Source of the DNA: an uncultured Sulfolobales archaeon
GTDB lineage: Archaea; Thermoproteota; Thermoprotei_A; Sulfolobales; Desulfurococcaceae
DNA length: 64,000 bases
Reading direction: 5' to 3'
Assembly (NCBI GenBank): GCA_938045475.1
Contig: CALIML010000001.1
Span: 1-64,000, forward strand
Position numbers and translations under genes: made by a program. Of the stretch, positions 35,045 through 44,524 are shown one piece after another; position 1 is the stretch's first letter; each line of letters begins with the position of its first letter. The notes under the pieces are model-generated. The model ran no database searches and was not told the DNA's origin. It worked only from the letters and a program-made list of their open reading frames with translations.

Positions 35045-35950
35045 CTACCTCCCCTTCTCAAAGAAATACCATATGAATGCTCTCACTATCACTATTATCA
35101 TAGCTAATATCATTAGTGACATAGCTGCTGCATAAGATATATCTGTATACAATATGGCAGTCCTATAAATGTACATTGACACGGTCTCAGTAGTTATTCC
35201 AGGGCCTCCGCCAGTCATTATAAATGCGTAGTCGAACATTTTGAATGCTTCAAGGCCTCTTAACACTAGTGCAACTACTATTAATGGCTTTATCAAAGGC
35301 ATCCTCACCCTCCAGAATATGGTGAAGCTTCTTGCACCAAGTACTTCAGCAGCTTCAACGAGTCTCTTAGGTACTGCTGATAAAGCTGAGTACATTATTA
35401 GGAACATGAATGGAGTCCACTGCCATATATCGGCAATAAGTAGTGTAATAAAGGCTGTGTCGGGTTTTAGAAACCAGTATATTCTTAGAGCTTCCTCCCC
35501 CATAATTGCCCTTAAGAACAAGTTATTAACGGGACCGTAGCTCTGGAACATCAAGTAAAATATTGTTGCAACCACGACCGGCGGCAGCATGAGTGGATAT
35601 ATTGTGATAGCTATGGCTGCTTTTTTCCCAATGAAGTCTCCCAGCATTGTATAGGCTAGCGCTAGTCCAAGGAAGAACTCTATTGCGACAACGCCCACCG
35701 TGTATAGAGCTGTCCTACCGAGTGCTGCAATGAATCTAGCATCTCCTAAAGCTCTCGCGAAGTTGGTTAAGCCAATAATGGGGGCCTCCCACCAAGGCAT
35801 GCCCATTGCTGGAGACCACTTAAGGAAGGCCAGGTATATCATTATGGCGAATGGAATTATTAGCACAGCGTTAAGAAGTATGTTTACTGGAAGCGTTGCT
35901 AAGTATTTGACTTCCCTGGGAGGTTTTTCGGGCATATATATCCTCTCCAC
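35045..35950 (-). CDS. ABC transporter permease, MalF-like
   Basis: The 301-residue permease has about six hydrophobic segments and an EAA-type loop (RLVEAAEVLGARSFTIFWRV). It pairs with the following MalG-like permease as the translocation pore. Upstream lies the solute-binding protein gene, 77 nt away. Confidence 0.93.
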   Translation of the reverse strand: MERIYMPEKPPREVKYLATLPVNILLNAVLIIPFAIMIYLAFLKWSPAMGMPWWEAPIIGLTNFARALGDARFIAALGRTALYTVGVVAIEFFLGLALAYTMLGDFIGKKAAIAITIYPLMLPPVVVATIFYLMFQSYGPVNNLFLRAIMGEEALRIYWFLKPDTAFITLLIADIWQWTPFMFLIMYSALSAVPKRLVEAAEVLGARSFTIFWRVRMPLIKPLIVVALVLRGLEAFKMFDYAFIMTGGGPGITTETVSMYIYRTAILYTDISYAAAMSLMILAMIIVIVRAFIWYFFEKGR

Positions 35951-36027
35951 ATCAATTTACGATGTTTCAATCCTTATTAAGCGTTTTAACAAGTATAGTG
36001 ATTTAAAAAAAGTTTGATATTATTCCA

Positions 36028-37659
36028 TTACCTCATATAACCCTTTGCTCTCCAGACGTCTTTAATATCATCCGGGAATAGCTGGGCCAGCCCTCTCCAA
36101 GCCTCAAGTTGTTCGTCTACGCCATATTTTCTAGTTATTGAATCCCACTCAGCTGATACGTCACTTAATGCGACTTCAGGATCCTTTATTCCAGCCATAA
36201 CGCTGTTTACTTCAGTCGTCAGTTTCGACAGATACTCCGTCCCTCCTCTAATCAATATGTCTGGGAACGATATTTTAAGGCTCTCCATGTATACATCAAT
36301 GAATTCCTCTCCATAGCCTTCAGCTGACTTAGGCCTATACGCAGGGTCTTTAAACCAGCACTCTCTGAATAAATCAAGTATTACTCCAGCAAGTATCACT
36401 TCTAGACCTGTATCAGGGGCTGTAGCAAATTGTAGGAATAAGTAGCTTAACTCAGGATATTTGCTATAGTTAGATACTATGCCAATCCAGTTAACTGGAT
36501 TGGGGGCGGCTCTTACGAGCTTTCCATTAACTATTACTCCAGGCAGTAGAGCTGAACCAGCCACATCCTTTACTAATGATGTTGGCCTCATGGCTTCCTT
36601 AGTTAGTGAAGGCCATGCCGCTGTGAATACTGTTTCACCCTTTATGAATTTATCATATAGATCAGCCCAGCCAGCTGTAATAGCTTCTGGAGGCATGTAT
36701 GGTCTAAGCCTTAGCATTATGTCAAATGCGTATCGACCCTCAGGACTATCTACTTTTGGATCCATTGTTTCTAAGTCGAAAGGTATTCCTCCTGCCTCAA
36801 TGAATATGTTTAACCACGTGATGTAGGCTGCGAAAGCTGGTTCTGCATAGAAGTATGCACCATAAACTCTGCCTCCGCTGGGAGCCGTCAAACTCTTGTT
36901 GTAGAAGAACTCAGCCATGTCTATTAAGTCCTCCCAGGTATCCGGTACATTAAGATCCTTTCCGTATTGAGCTCTAAACTCACTCTTGTAAGCTGGGTCT
37001 TCTATTAGATCCTTCCTATACGATAGCGTAAATACATCTGAATCCAAGACTAAAGAGTGCCTCTTCCCTTTATATATCGTGACATATGATCCTAGGGGCT
37101 CTATGGGAGCGCAAGGCCCTGTGTACTCAGGGTCATACTTTGCATAGTATTCATCCAAGGGTTTCGCTAATCCAGCTTCAACGATGTCTCCAAACCATGT
37201 ACTGAATATCGTCGCTATATCAAATGTCCCAGCCTTAGTGACTGCTTCAGCCATAGCTTTCGTATATACATCAGGCTCTTGACCAAGAGTTATTAATTCA
37301 ACGTTTACTTCAGGCACATACTGCCTCCACAACTCGATGGCTTTCTCCAGCTGCGCGCGAGAACCTGCTACGTGCAGTATTTTAATTGTCGTGCCTGGCG
37401 TTATGACTCCTCTATTTAACAGATCTCTTACTCCCTCTAAAGCTCTAGTAGCAGCACCACTTAGCCCTACGGGGGGAGGCGTAACTCCGGGAGTGGCTGT
37501 AACTGTCTTTGTAACTGTAGAAGTAATTGTTTTCTCAACCATTTCAGCGGGTTTAGATAAGTAGCCAATTGCATAACCTATTCCGATTCCAACAACGGTA
37601 GTGCCAAGCGCTGTTAAAAACAGTCTACGCGATTTATTTACTTCACCCACAGTATCCAC
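36028..37659 (-). CDS. Extracellular solute-binding protein with Tat-type signal
   Basis: The 543-residue protein begins with a positively charged segment holding SRRLFLTALG, a twin-arginine signal motif, then a hydrophobic stretch (VVGIGIGYAIGYL). A Thr/Val-rich linker (ITSTVTKTVTATPGVTPPP) follows, then a family-1 solute-binding domain. The ligand is probably a sugar or sugar derivative. The GTG at 37659 is the track start; GTG 37650, behind GGTGGATAC, is an alternative. The tatA and tatC genes for this export route lie about 2.7 kb away. An upstream CTTTATAAGACAG element could be its TATA box. Confidence 0.9.
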   Translation of the reverse strand: MDTVGEVNKSRRLFLTALGTTVVGIGIGYAIGYLSKPAEMVEKTITSTVTKTVTATPGVTPPPVGLSGAATRALEGVRDLLNRGVITPGTTIKILHVAGSRAQLEKAIELWRQYVPEVNVELITLGQEPDVYTKAMAEAVTKAGTFDIATIFSTWFGDIVEAGLAKPLDEYYAKYDPEYTGPCAPIEPLGSYVTIYKGKRHSLVLDSDVFTLSYRKDLIEDPAYKSEFRAQYGKDLNVPDTWEDLIDMAEFFYNKSLTAPSGGRVYGAYFYAEPAFAAYITWLNIFIEAGGIPFDLETMDPKVDSPEGRYAFDIMLRLRPYMPPEAITAGWADLYDKFIKGETVFTAAWPSLTKEAMRPTSLVKDVAGSALLPGVIVNGKLVRAAPNPVNWIGIVSNYSKYPELSYLFLQFATAPDTGLEVILAGVILDLFRECWFKDPAYRPKSAEGYGEEFIDVYMESLKISFPDILIRGGTEYLSKLTTEVNSVMAGIKDPEVALSDVSAEWDSITRKYGVDEQLEAWRGLAQLFPDDIKDVWRAKGYMR

Positions 37660-37752
37660 CGGACAAGTACTTATGCATACTGTCTTATAAAGAGTGATGT
37701 AAACAGGTTTTAAGTAGTATAGAGCGTCCTTTACAGCGTTAGAGCGTCAAAG

Positions 37753-38526
37753 CTATAAGTGCTGTATGTTGAATACATACTTCGGGTTCTTGTACAGTAT
37801 GAGTTCCTTAACGTCATCCGTTAGTCTTAATCCATCTAACTTTGCAAACTCTACGGGCACGTTCTCTATGAGATCTGTTCCGAAGAGGACTTTATTGGGA
37901 ACTTCCTTTACAAATGCAGCTAGATCATAGGAATAAGTCCATGAAGTCTCAAGGTATATATTGTCATATTTCTTTGCAATCCATAGAGCAGAGCTCGAGT
38001 ACAGGCCGAAGCCTGCATGAGCCAGCACTACTCTTACATCACTAAACTCTTCAGCCCTAGGGATAACAGCCATTGGGTCTGAGAAAGGCCCGGGGCCTGT
38101 GTGAACCATTACTGGCACTTTATGTTTTGATGCATACTCAAATAGTATGGAAGCCTTAGGATTTATAGGTGATATAGCGTGACCTGCCGTATGAAGCTTT
38201 ACTGCAACGAAGTTCAGCGACTTAAGAGCCCTACTTAGCTCGCTGGAGACGAACTCCTTGTCTAAGTGAGGATTCACACTCGCCATCCCAAGCACTCTTC
38301 CTTTAGTTTTAAAAGAGAGCCTATGTATTGCATTATGCACTTCAACTACATCTGGAGCTCCTGGAAACGGCTGTACAACTACTGCTGAAACACCGTACCT
38401 ATCCATGTAGTTAAGGAGTTCTTCCTCAGTAATCCTTAATCCAAATATGGTGCATTCCCCTAAATGCATGTGGGAGTCTATTACCTTCACGTCCTCCACC
38501 TCAACTATAACTTGCTCCCCCACCAA
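37753..38526 (-). CDS. Amidohydrolase 2 family metal-dependent hydrolase
   Basis: The 257-residue TIM-barrel protein has DSHMHLGE at its start, VHTGPG in the middle, VLAHAGF and FGTDLIENVP near the end, which supply the metal ligands. The family covers decarboxylases and lactonases. In this sugar region a lactonase or sugar-acid hydrolase role is conceivable but unproven. It is divergent from the alcohol dehydrogenase gene and upstream of the transporter. Confidence 0.85.
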   Translation of the reverse strand: MVGEQVIVEVEDVKVIDSHMHLGECTIFGLRITEEELLNYMDRYGVSAVVVQPFPGAPDVVEVHNAIHRLSFKTKGRVLGMASVNPHLDKEFVSSELSRALKSLNFVAVKLHTAGHAISPINPKASILFEYASKHKVPVMVHTGPGPFSDPMAVIPRAEEFSDVRVVLAHAGFGLYSSSALWIAKKYDNIYLETSWTYSYDLAAFVKEVPNKVLFGTDLIENVPVEFAKLDGLRLTDDVKELILYKNPKYVFNIQHL

Positions 38527-38608
38527 TTAAAGTACTTCCTATAAACAGTACTATGCATAACTTATATTACTGCAACAACTACCACAATGTTGTAGAGGTG
38601 TGCGTTTC

Positions 38609-39637
38609 TTGCCTATAAAAGGAAGAGGGGCCTTATTTAGGGAAGTTGGAAAGCCTCTCTCAATAGAGGACGTTGAATTCCCAGATCCGAAGTTTGGCGA
38701 AGTCTTAATTAAAGTTAGAGCTGTTGGAGTTTGCCACACAGATCTTGCGACAATCGATGGAGAGTTCCCTCCACCACCGTTGATGCCAACGATACTCGGT
38801 CATGAAATAGCGGGTGAAGTCTACTTAATTGGGGAAGGAGTTAGAGATTTAAATCCTGGAGATAGAGTAGTGCTGTCATGGCTGTGGCATACGTGCGGCA
38901 AGTGCTATTACTGCATAAGGGGGAATGAACAGCTGTGCGAAAATCTCGTGGAGACCGGCAGGCACGTCTATGGAGGCTACGCAGAGTACGTCCTTGCGAA
39001 AGCCACTCACTTAATAAAGATCCCGCCTAACGTACTGTGGGAGCATGCTCCAGCAGCAACAGACGCTATAGCAACGCCATTTAAGGGGCTTAGAGTAGCT
39101 GGAGCAAAGGAAGGGGATGTAGTTGTCGTATGGGGGGTTGGAGCTCTCGGATTTAATGCAATTCAAGTAGCTAAATCAAAGGGATGCACAGTCATAGCGA
39201 TAGGCAGGTCAGAGCACAAGCTTAAGAAAGCTAAGGAAGTTGGCGCAGATGAAGTGATTAATTCAGTTAAAGAGGACCCCGTTGCCTCTGTTAAGAGGCT
39301 TACAGGAGGAGCTGATGTAATTCTACAATTAGTTCCTACAGACGTTAAGACATATGAGCAGGCATTCTACGCATTAAGGAAAGGCGGCACTCTTGTAATG
39401 CTTGGATATCCTCCCGGCAAGCTATGCTTACCAGTAATTGAGTGGGGATTAGATGAGAAGAAAGTAATAGCGTCCCTAGCCTTCACTAGATATGATATAA
39501 GTGAGAGCTTAAGGCTGCTTGCCCAAGGCAAGGTGAGGCCCGTTATAACTACCTATAAAGGCTTGGATAGCATTAATGAAGCCCTCGACGACTTAAGGCA
39601 TGGCAAGGTTATTGGAAGGCCCATCATATTAATGTAA
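38609..39637 (+). CDS. Zinc-dependent alcohol/polyol dehydrogenase
   Basis: This medium-chain dehydrogenase shows VCHTDLATIDG and GHEIAGEV (catalytic zinc ligands), the four-cysteine structural zinc lobe CGKCYYCIRGNEQLC, and a Rossmann dinucleotide motif VWGVGALGFNAIQ. It probably oxidises an alcohol, polyol or aldose with NAD(P). TTG 38609 lies eight bases behind GAGGTG and is preferred to GTG 38600. It is divergent from the amidohydrolase, with a TATA-like ACTTATATTACTG between them. Confidence 0.92.
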   Translation: MPIKGRGALFREVGKPLSIEDVEFPDPKFGEVLIKVRAVGVCHTDLATIDGEFPPPPLMPTILGHEIAGEVYLIGEGVRDLNPGDRVVLSWLWHTCGKCYYCIRGNEQLCENLVETGRHVYGGYAEYVLAKATHLIKIPPNVLWEHAPAATDAIATPFKGLRVAGAKEGDVVVVWGVGALGFNAIQVAKSKGCTVIAIGRSEHKLKKAKEVGADEVINSVKEDPVASVKRLTGGADVILQLVPTDVKTYEQAFYALRKGGTLVMLGYPPGKLCLPVIEWGLDEKKVIASLAFTRYDISESLRLLAQGKVRPVITTYKGLDSINEALDDLRHGKVIGRPIILM

Positions 39638-39650
39638 GTCGATAGCTAAA

Positions 39651-40403
39651 TTAAGCAAACTTTTTTCCCCTTAAAGCAAATACTTCTGCCACCACGCTTA
39701 GAGTGAGCGGAGGACCTATTATGAGTAACGCCGTTATAGGCGTTGGATCAGGAGTTAGCACTGCCATCGCAGCGTAGCCTAGTATAAATATGTAGCGCCA
39801 ATGCTTCCTCAAGCTGAGGTCTATGTTAAATACTCTATTAGCTATGAAGACGAACAGCGGTATGAGGAAGCCTATAGCTGTAGCTAAAGTAGAAATTATT
39901 ATGAAGTCATAGAAGTCTGCGACATTTATGAATGGCTCAACGCCTGCAATACCGCCGAAAGAAATCATTATTCTTATCGTTAGCGGCGCTATGACCAGGA
40001 AGCCGTAGGTTAAACCAGCGTAAAACAAACTTCCTGTTGCCAAAGTTATTTTTAAAGCAATCTTCCTCTCGTGCGGATAAAGAGCCGGCCTCAAATATCT
40101 GTAAAAAAGTATGAGCGATATTGGAGAGCTTATAAGCATGCCGAAGAGCAGTGCTGATGATAAGATCACTCTAATAGGTCCCGCAGGCTCGCCCATAATG
40201 AGCACTATGTTGCCTGGAACTTCTATGAATGGGTTCCTTATAGCTAACTTAACTAAGTAAAATGAAATGGGTTCTCCATAAGTTAGGTGTATGGGCATAA
40301 GTAATATGAATATGGTTACTAGAGTTACAACTACAGCTCTCCTTAAAAACTTAGCGAACTCAACTGCTTCCCTCCAGACCTCCTGGAGTTCGCTGGAGCT
40401 CAA
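39651..40403 (-). CDS. tatC: Twin-arginine translocase subunit TatC
   Basis: The 250-residue protein has six hydrophobic segments and the TatC signature region RYLRPALYPHERK, plus LTPDPTPITAL near the end. TatC recognises twin-arginine signals and forms the docking site for folded cargo. The start codon is TTG, without a clear ribosome binding site. The gene follows tatA, and the nearest recognised Tat client is the solute-binding protein at 36028. Confidence 0.92.
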   Translation of the reverse strand: MSSSELQEVWREAVEFAKFLRRAVVVTLVTIFILLMPIHLTYGEPISFYLVKLAIRNPFIEVPGNIVLIMGEPAGPIRVILSSALLFGMLISSPISLILFYRYLRPALYPHERKIALKITLATGSLFYAGLTYGFLVIAPLTIRIMISFGGIAGVEPFINVADFYDFIIISTLATAIGFLIPLFVFIANRVFNIDLSLRKHWRYIFILGYAAMAVLTPDPTPITALLIIGPPLTLSVVAEVFALRGKKFA

Positions 40404-40457
40404 TTCATTCAGCCATCCAGTAAGTAGCAGTGGAGATCTACAGTAAAAAACTATGGA

Positions 40458-40655
40458 TTATTTCTCTTCTTCCTTTAATGGCTCACTTAAGCTTTTCCCA
40501 ACTTCTTCAGCAGTTTTTCCTGTTTCCTTCATAGCTTCCCTAAATTCCCTAATGGCTTTCCCCAAGTCCCTCATTATTTGAGGAAGCCTTGACGGCACAA
40601 TCAATATGAGGACTATTAGTATTATTAGGAATGCTATTTCCCAAAAGCCTATCAT
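40458..40655 (-). CDS. tatA: Twin-arginine translocase subunit TatA
   Basis: This 65-residue protein has an N-terminal transmembrane helix (WEIAFLIILIVLILIVPSRLP) and an amphipathic helix (RDLGKAIREFREAMK), then an acidic tail, as in TatA/E. TatA oligomerises to form the export path. It is directly upstream of tatC. Confidence 0.93.
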   Translation of the reverse strand: MIGFWEIAFLIILIVLILIVPSRLPQIMRDLGKAIREFREAMKETGKTAEEVGKSLSEPLKEEEK

Positions 40656-40715
40656 TATATCCCCTCATTGCATAATGTGAGGTGACATACTTATATTCTT
40701 TCATGAAGTGAGCAT

Positions 40716-41684
40716 TTAGCGCAGTATTACTGCCTTTCTATGGGACTCAATGAATACCTCTAGCTCTCGCCACGATGGTTGAGCCTCTACGTCTCCACGA
40801 ACTGTGACTGCTAAAGCTCCAGCAGCATTTGCGTATAGAAGCGCTTGATCTATTGACATGCCTCTATAAATTGATGCTATAAATGCTGCATTAAATGCGT
40901 CTCCAGCACCTATGACGTCTTCAACTAACGGTACTTTGAATGCCTCCACCCTATAGGTGTTCAGCTTTGAGTCGTAAGCTACAGCGCCCTCTTCACCTAG
41001 CTTTACGACGACTAAAGTACTGCCCTTACCTATAATCTTTGAAGCCGCGCCGCTGACGCCGTCTCCTGGAAAGAGTATTCCAAGATCCTCTATGTTTGTA
41101 AACACTATCTTGGAGTTAAGGAACTTAACTAAAGACTCTCTAGCTCTAGATTCATCCCTCCAGAGCTTCATCCTAATGTTAGTATCAAAGATCAAGTCTA
41201 CGTCGTTTGCCCTAGCCACTTCATACACTTTATTCACAGCTTCACGGCATGAGTCGCTAAGGGCTGGAGTTATACCAGTGAGGACCACAGCCCTTGAATT
41301 AGCTATGTAATCGTCGTCAACGTCATTAGGCGACAGCCTGCTGGCGGCAGAGCCGTGCCTGTAGTAAAACACAGTTGACTTACCTGGAACAGGGTAATGG
41401 CGCTGAATGAAGTAAACGCTGGTGGGAGCTGTTTCATCTATCTTCACTCTTGAAACATCCACTCCCTCTCCTCTGAGAAAATTCAAAATAAGCTTTCCAA
41501 ATTCATCGTCGCCTACTCTAGTCACAATGCCTGTCCTATATCCCAACTTAGCTAACCCAATCATGGTGTTTGATTCAGAGCCAGCAACGTGTACCTCAAA
41601 GTACTTCACATACCTAAGGGGCCCTGGCGATAATGCGTTTAACTGAACCATTACTTCTCCAATGGATGTAAAATCTAACTTCAT
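40716..41684 (-). CDS. kdgK: 2-keto-3-deoxygluconate kinase (PfkB family)
   Basis: The 322-residue ribokinase-fold protein has the N-terminal GSESNTMIGLAKLG segment, RHGSAASRLSP, and the C-terminal anion-hole motif DVIGAGDAFNAA. These, with QRHYPVP and YYRHGSA, fit archaeal 2-keto-3-deoxygluconate kinases of the semiphosphorylative Entner-Doudoroff pathway. Upstream on the same strand lies a possible aldolase remnant. Confidence 0.85.
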   Translation of the reverse strand: MKLDFTSIGEVMVQLNALSPGPLRYVKYFEVHVAGSESNTMIGLAKLGYRTGIVTRVGDDEFGKLILNFLRGEGVDVSRVKIDETAPTSVYFIQRHYPVPGKSTVFYYRHGSAASRLSPNDVDDDYIANSRAVVLTGITPALSDSCREAVNKVYEVARANDVDLIFDTNIRMKLWRDESRARESLVKFLNSKIVFTNIEDLGILFPGDGVSGAASKIIGKGSTLVVVKLGEEGAVAYDSKLNTYRVEAFKVPLVEDVIGAGDAFNAAFIASIYRGMSIDQALLYANAAGALAVTVRGDVEAQPSWRELEVFIESHRKAVILR

Positions 41685-41690
41685 AGAGTC

Positions 41691-42060
41691 TTACACCGCG
41701 AGGCCTATACTTGCTGAGCTCAACTGATCCTCTACAGGCTTTAGCAGTTTTTTAAGTCTAGCGATTTCCTCGGCATATAAGCAATGCGTTGGTAGAGCAT
41801 AGAAGCCCATTCCACGCATCCTCAAGATCTCTTTAATTACTGCAGGGCTTCCTACACTAAAGCCCTTTGCATCATTCATTATGGGCAACATTGTGTTTGC
41901 ATTTAAACAGCTGGCTCTAAACCAATTCTTAACTACTCCATACATTCCGCTGCCTAATCCATGAAAGCAATTACATACGCCGAGCGCTAGCCATTGATTG
42001 TTAACTATAATATGTGAGCAGAGCTGCATTATTAACGATGCGTGTTGTTCTATTGATTTA
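41691..42060 (-). pseudogene. Possible remnant of a DHDPS/KDG-aldolase-type gene
   Basis: An open stretch upstream of kdgK encodes GFSVGSPAVIKEILRMRGMG and then EEIARLKKLLKPVEDQL. This resembles the C-terminal helices of the dihydrodipicolinate synthase/2-keto-3-deoxygluconate aldolase family, in which an IKEALRLLG-like helix is followed by an EEVEELRRIL-like helix. The catalytic Lys and most of the barrel are missing. The ORF-track extension beyond about 42100 is antisense to the epimerase gene and looks spurious. The family call is a visual resemblance only. Confidence 0.35.
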
Positions 42061-42138
42061 AGGCAGCGGCTACGCACTCGATCATGGGTGAAAGCATTAA
42101 AATAGCAGCCCATAATGTTAGTAAGCTCGGACATCAAT

Positions 42139-43131
42139 ATGTGCGGCAGCGCGTTCACGAAGGCTGTAGTAACAGGTGGGGCTGGATTCATAGGTAGCCA
42201 CATAGTTGATAAGATAGTTGAACTAGGGGCTGAGGAAATAGTTGTTGTAGACAACTTCTCCTCGGGGAGAATTAAGAACTTACTCCACCACTTGGGCAAG
42301 GGTATTGTAAGAGTTGTAGAAAAAGACCTTAGGCTTATGGATGGCGAGTTGATTAAGGCGTTTCAGGGGGCTGATGCAATATTCCACTATGCAGCTAACC
42401 CTGAAGTAAGGATTTCAAGCACTGAGCCGAGGCTACACTTTGAAAACAACGTCGTGGCAACATTTAATGTACTGGAGTGCGCTAGGCTGAATGACGTTGA
42501 GATCAACGTATTCGCCAGCTCATCTACAGTATATGGAGATGCTGGAATCATCCCAACTCCGGAGGACTACCATCCACTAGAGCCCATAAGTATTTATGGA
42601 GCCTCTAAGCTATCGTGCGAAGCACTTTATGCCGCTTACTCAAAGCTCTACGGATTTAAAGTCCTTGTGCTTAGATATGCCAACATCATTGGCCCAAGAA
42701 CATCGCATGGAGTTATAGTTGACTTCATACAAAAGCTTTCCAGAGATCCTATAAGGCTTGAAATACTTGGAGACGGCTCTCAGAGGAAGAGCTATCTATA
42801 CATTACTGAAGCAGTTGAAGCATCTATACACACTCTCAACTTCCTCTTGAGGAATGGACTGCAGTACGAAGTATTTAACGTAGGCAACGACGACTGGATT
42901 ACTGTGAGAGAGATCGCAGACATTGTTGTAGAAGCCATGGGCCTCGGCAGCGTTAAGTACGAATACAAGCCCATGACTCACGACGGCAGAGGGTGGCCTG
43001 GCGATGTAAAGTACATGCTTCTAGACATAACTAAGCTCAAGAACTCCGGGTGGAGGCCCCGCATTAGCAGTAGGAGGGCTGTAGAGCTGACTGTTAAAGA
43101 CTTGTTGAAGTCGAATTTATTGAAAAACTAG
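42139..43131 (+). CDS. NAD-dependent sugar-nucleotide epimerase/dehydratase
   Basis: This extended short-chain dehydrogenase (about 330 residues) has the NAD motif TGGAGFIGSHIVD, the substrate region ASSSTVYGDAG and the catalytic YGASK. It resembles UDP-glucose 4-epimerases, which invert the C4 hydroxyl of nucleotide sugars for glycan synthesis. The ORF track starts at 42115; ATG 42139 agrees better with the family N-terminus. Its 3' end overlaps the hydrogenase NuoH-like gene by 4 nt, tail to tail. Confidence 0.9.
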   Translation: MCGSAFTKAVVTGGAGFIGSHIVDKIVELGAEEIVVVDNFSSGRIKNLLHHLGKGIVRVVEKDLRLMDGELIKAFQGADAIFHYAANPEVRISSTEPRLHFENNVVATFNVLECARLNDVEINVFASSSTVYGDAGIIPTPEDYHPLEPISIYGASKLSCEALYAAYSKLYGFKVLVLRYANIIGPRTSHGVIVDFIQKLSRDPIRLEILGDGSQRKSYLYITEAVEASIHTLNFLLRNGLQYEVFNVGNDDWITVREIADIVVEAMGLGSVKYEYKPMTHDGRGWPGDVKYMLLDITKLKNSGWRPRISSRRAVELTVKDLLKSNLLKN

Positions 43132-44162
43132 ACATAGAGATTAAAGAGCGATGCCATTGCTACTGCAGCGATAGCAGGTATTAATGAGTACTTTATTAAA
43201 ATCCACACTCCTTGCTCTACTCTAAATCTCCCAAACAAAGCTCTCACTACTGCTACTAGCGTTAATATAGTTATGTACTTAGCCACTAATACGAGGACTC
43301 CTTGAATGGATAAGTGGCGGAATGGATAGGGGCCGCCTAGGAATACATAGATGATGAATAGTATTGAGGATGAAAGCTCAACGTTGTGTAATAAGTTGAA
43401 TATAGCTAGTAATGGGCCGCTGAACTCAGTTTTAATGCCGGCAATCAACTCTTGTTCAGCTTCAGGTATGTTGAATGGATTAAGCATGGCTTTAGCTTGT
43501 ACTGAGACTATTACAGCTGCAAGCGCGGTGATTAATGCAGCTGCGTAAACGAAGTTACTCCACGCACTGCCTATAGTAATTGAGGAGTAAAATATGGAGT
43601 ATGGGGGAGACCTGCAGTAGGCCTCTTCACAAAACACTGGTGTACTAGAGCTTATATGCGTAGCTATTGATATGGGAGTCAGCATTCCAGCGAAAAACGC
43701 TGGCTCAACTATTAGTATCATTGATAAAAGTCTGGATGCCCCGGCGCTCACGAACGGATTAGACATGCATAAACTCATGGCTACCATAGCTATTGGAACC
43801 ATTACGCCAAGTAAGTATACGTAAATTAGGAAGTCGTAGTCGGCCGCAATTCTAATTGGTGAAAGAGGAAGCAGTAGTAGTGAGGATACAATAGCGCTAA
43901 TTCCAAGAACTCCGAATAGCTCTGCAAGCCAAATGATTGAGTGTTTCTGCTTTACCTCCTCCTTAACTACTAGTAACTTTACGAAGTCCATGAATGGCTG
44001 CAGCAGTCCAATGGGGCCAACATATGTTGGTCCCATTCTACTCTGCATGTGGGCAACGCTCTTCCTTAAATACCACTCAGTGAAAAATGAGAGGGCTGAA
44101 ATGAATAGCACTCCTGGAAAGACTAGGGCTGAAACTATTAGCTCAAGGATCACTTGCATCAC
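43128..44162 (-). CDS. mbhM: Hydrogenase membrane anchor, NuoH/MbhM-like
   Basis: The 344-residue integral membrane protein has about eight hydrophobic segments and the NuoH features GPTYVGPIGLLQPFMDFVKL, RAL and NIPEAEQELIAGIKTEFSG. It forms the quinone-like cavity region and joins the hydrophilic arm to the membrane arm in group 4 hydrogenases and complex I. It is the last gene of the operon. Confidence 0.93.
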   Translation of the reverse strand: MMQVILELIVSALVFPGVLFISALSFFTEWYLRKSVAHMQSRMGPTYVGPIGLLQPFMDFVKLLVVKEEVKQKHSIIWLAELFGVLGISAIVSSLLLLPLSPIRIAADYDFLIYVYLLGVMVPIAMVAMSLCMSNPFVSAGASRLLSMILIVEPAFFAGMLTPISIATHISSSTPVFCEEAYCRSPPYSIFYSSITIGSAWSNFVYAAALITALAAVIVSVQAKAMLNPFNIPEAEQELIAGIKTEFSGPLLAIFNLLHNVELSSSILFIIYVFLGGPYPFRHLSIQGVLVLVAKYITILTLVAVVRALFGRFRVEQGVWILIKYSLIPAIAAVAMASLFNLYV

Positions 44163-44522
44163 CTAGATTAAACTACTTACCCCCAACGCAATTATAGCTA
44201 ATAGTAGCAGTATCAATAGCCAAGCAGTCATGTAGTACGCCCAATCAATTGCTATTCCAGTATGCACTTTTTCCACAAGTCCGCGGTAAACCCTCTTAAA
44301 GTCCCTGAATACTATGGCCCAGTAAAGCCCCGACTGCAGTACATGGGGTTTAGAGAGTATGTTAGGGTGTTCTCCACCCAGATACATTTCCCTGGATTCA
44401 TCGCCGCTTCCACTATGCTTAGGCTTCAGCGCCTTCACTACTAGGTAGAGTAGTAGCGTTAGGCAGAGCATCATTAAGGAGATGAATATGGATGCAGATA
44501 CAGGATCACTTACTATTAGCAC
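44163..44522 (-). CDS. Hydrogenase membrane subunit, MbhI/NuoA-like
   Basis: The 119-residue protein has two hydrophobic segments flanking a soluble loop with EMYLGGEHPN, a position resembling the conserved loop of NuoA/MbhI-type subunits. It likely bridges the antiporter module to the NuoH subunit. Placement between the MrpD-like subunit and MbhM matches MbhI in Pyrococcus operons. Confidence 0.65.
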   Translation of the reverse strand: MLIVSDPVSASIFISLMMLCLTLLLYLVVKALKPKHSGSGDESREMYLGGEHPNILSKPHVLQSGLYWAIVFRDFKRVYRGLVEKVHTGIAIDWAYYMTAWLLILLLLAIIALGVSSLI

Positions 44523-44524
44523 AG

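Noticed and set aside
41691-42299. Full 202-codon ORF as a real gene
   Set aside because: The first third is antisense to the epimerase gene start; only the part downstream of about 42060 looks protein-like.
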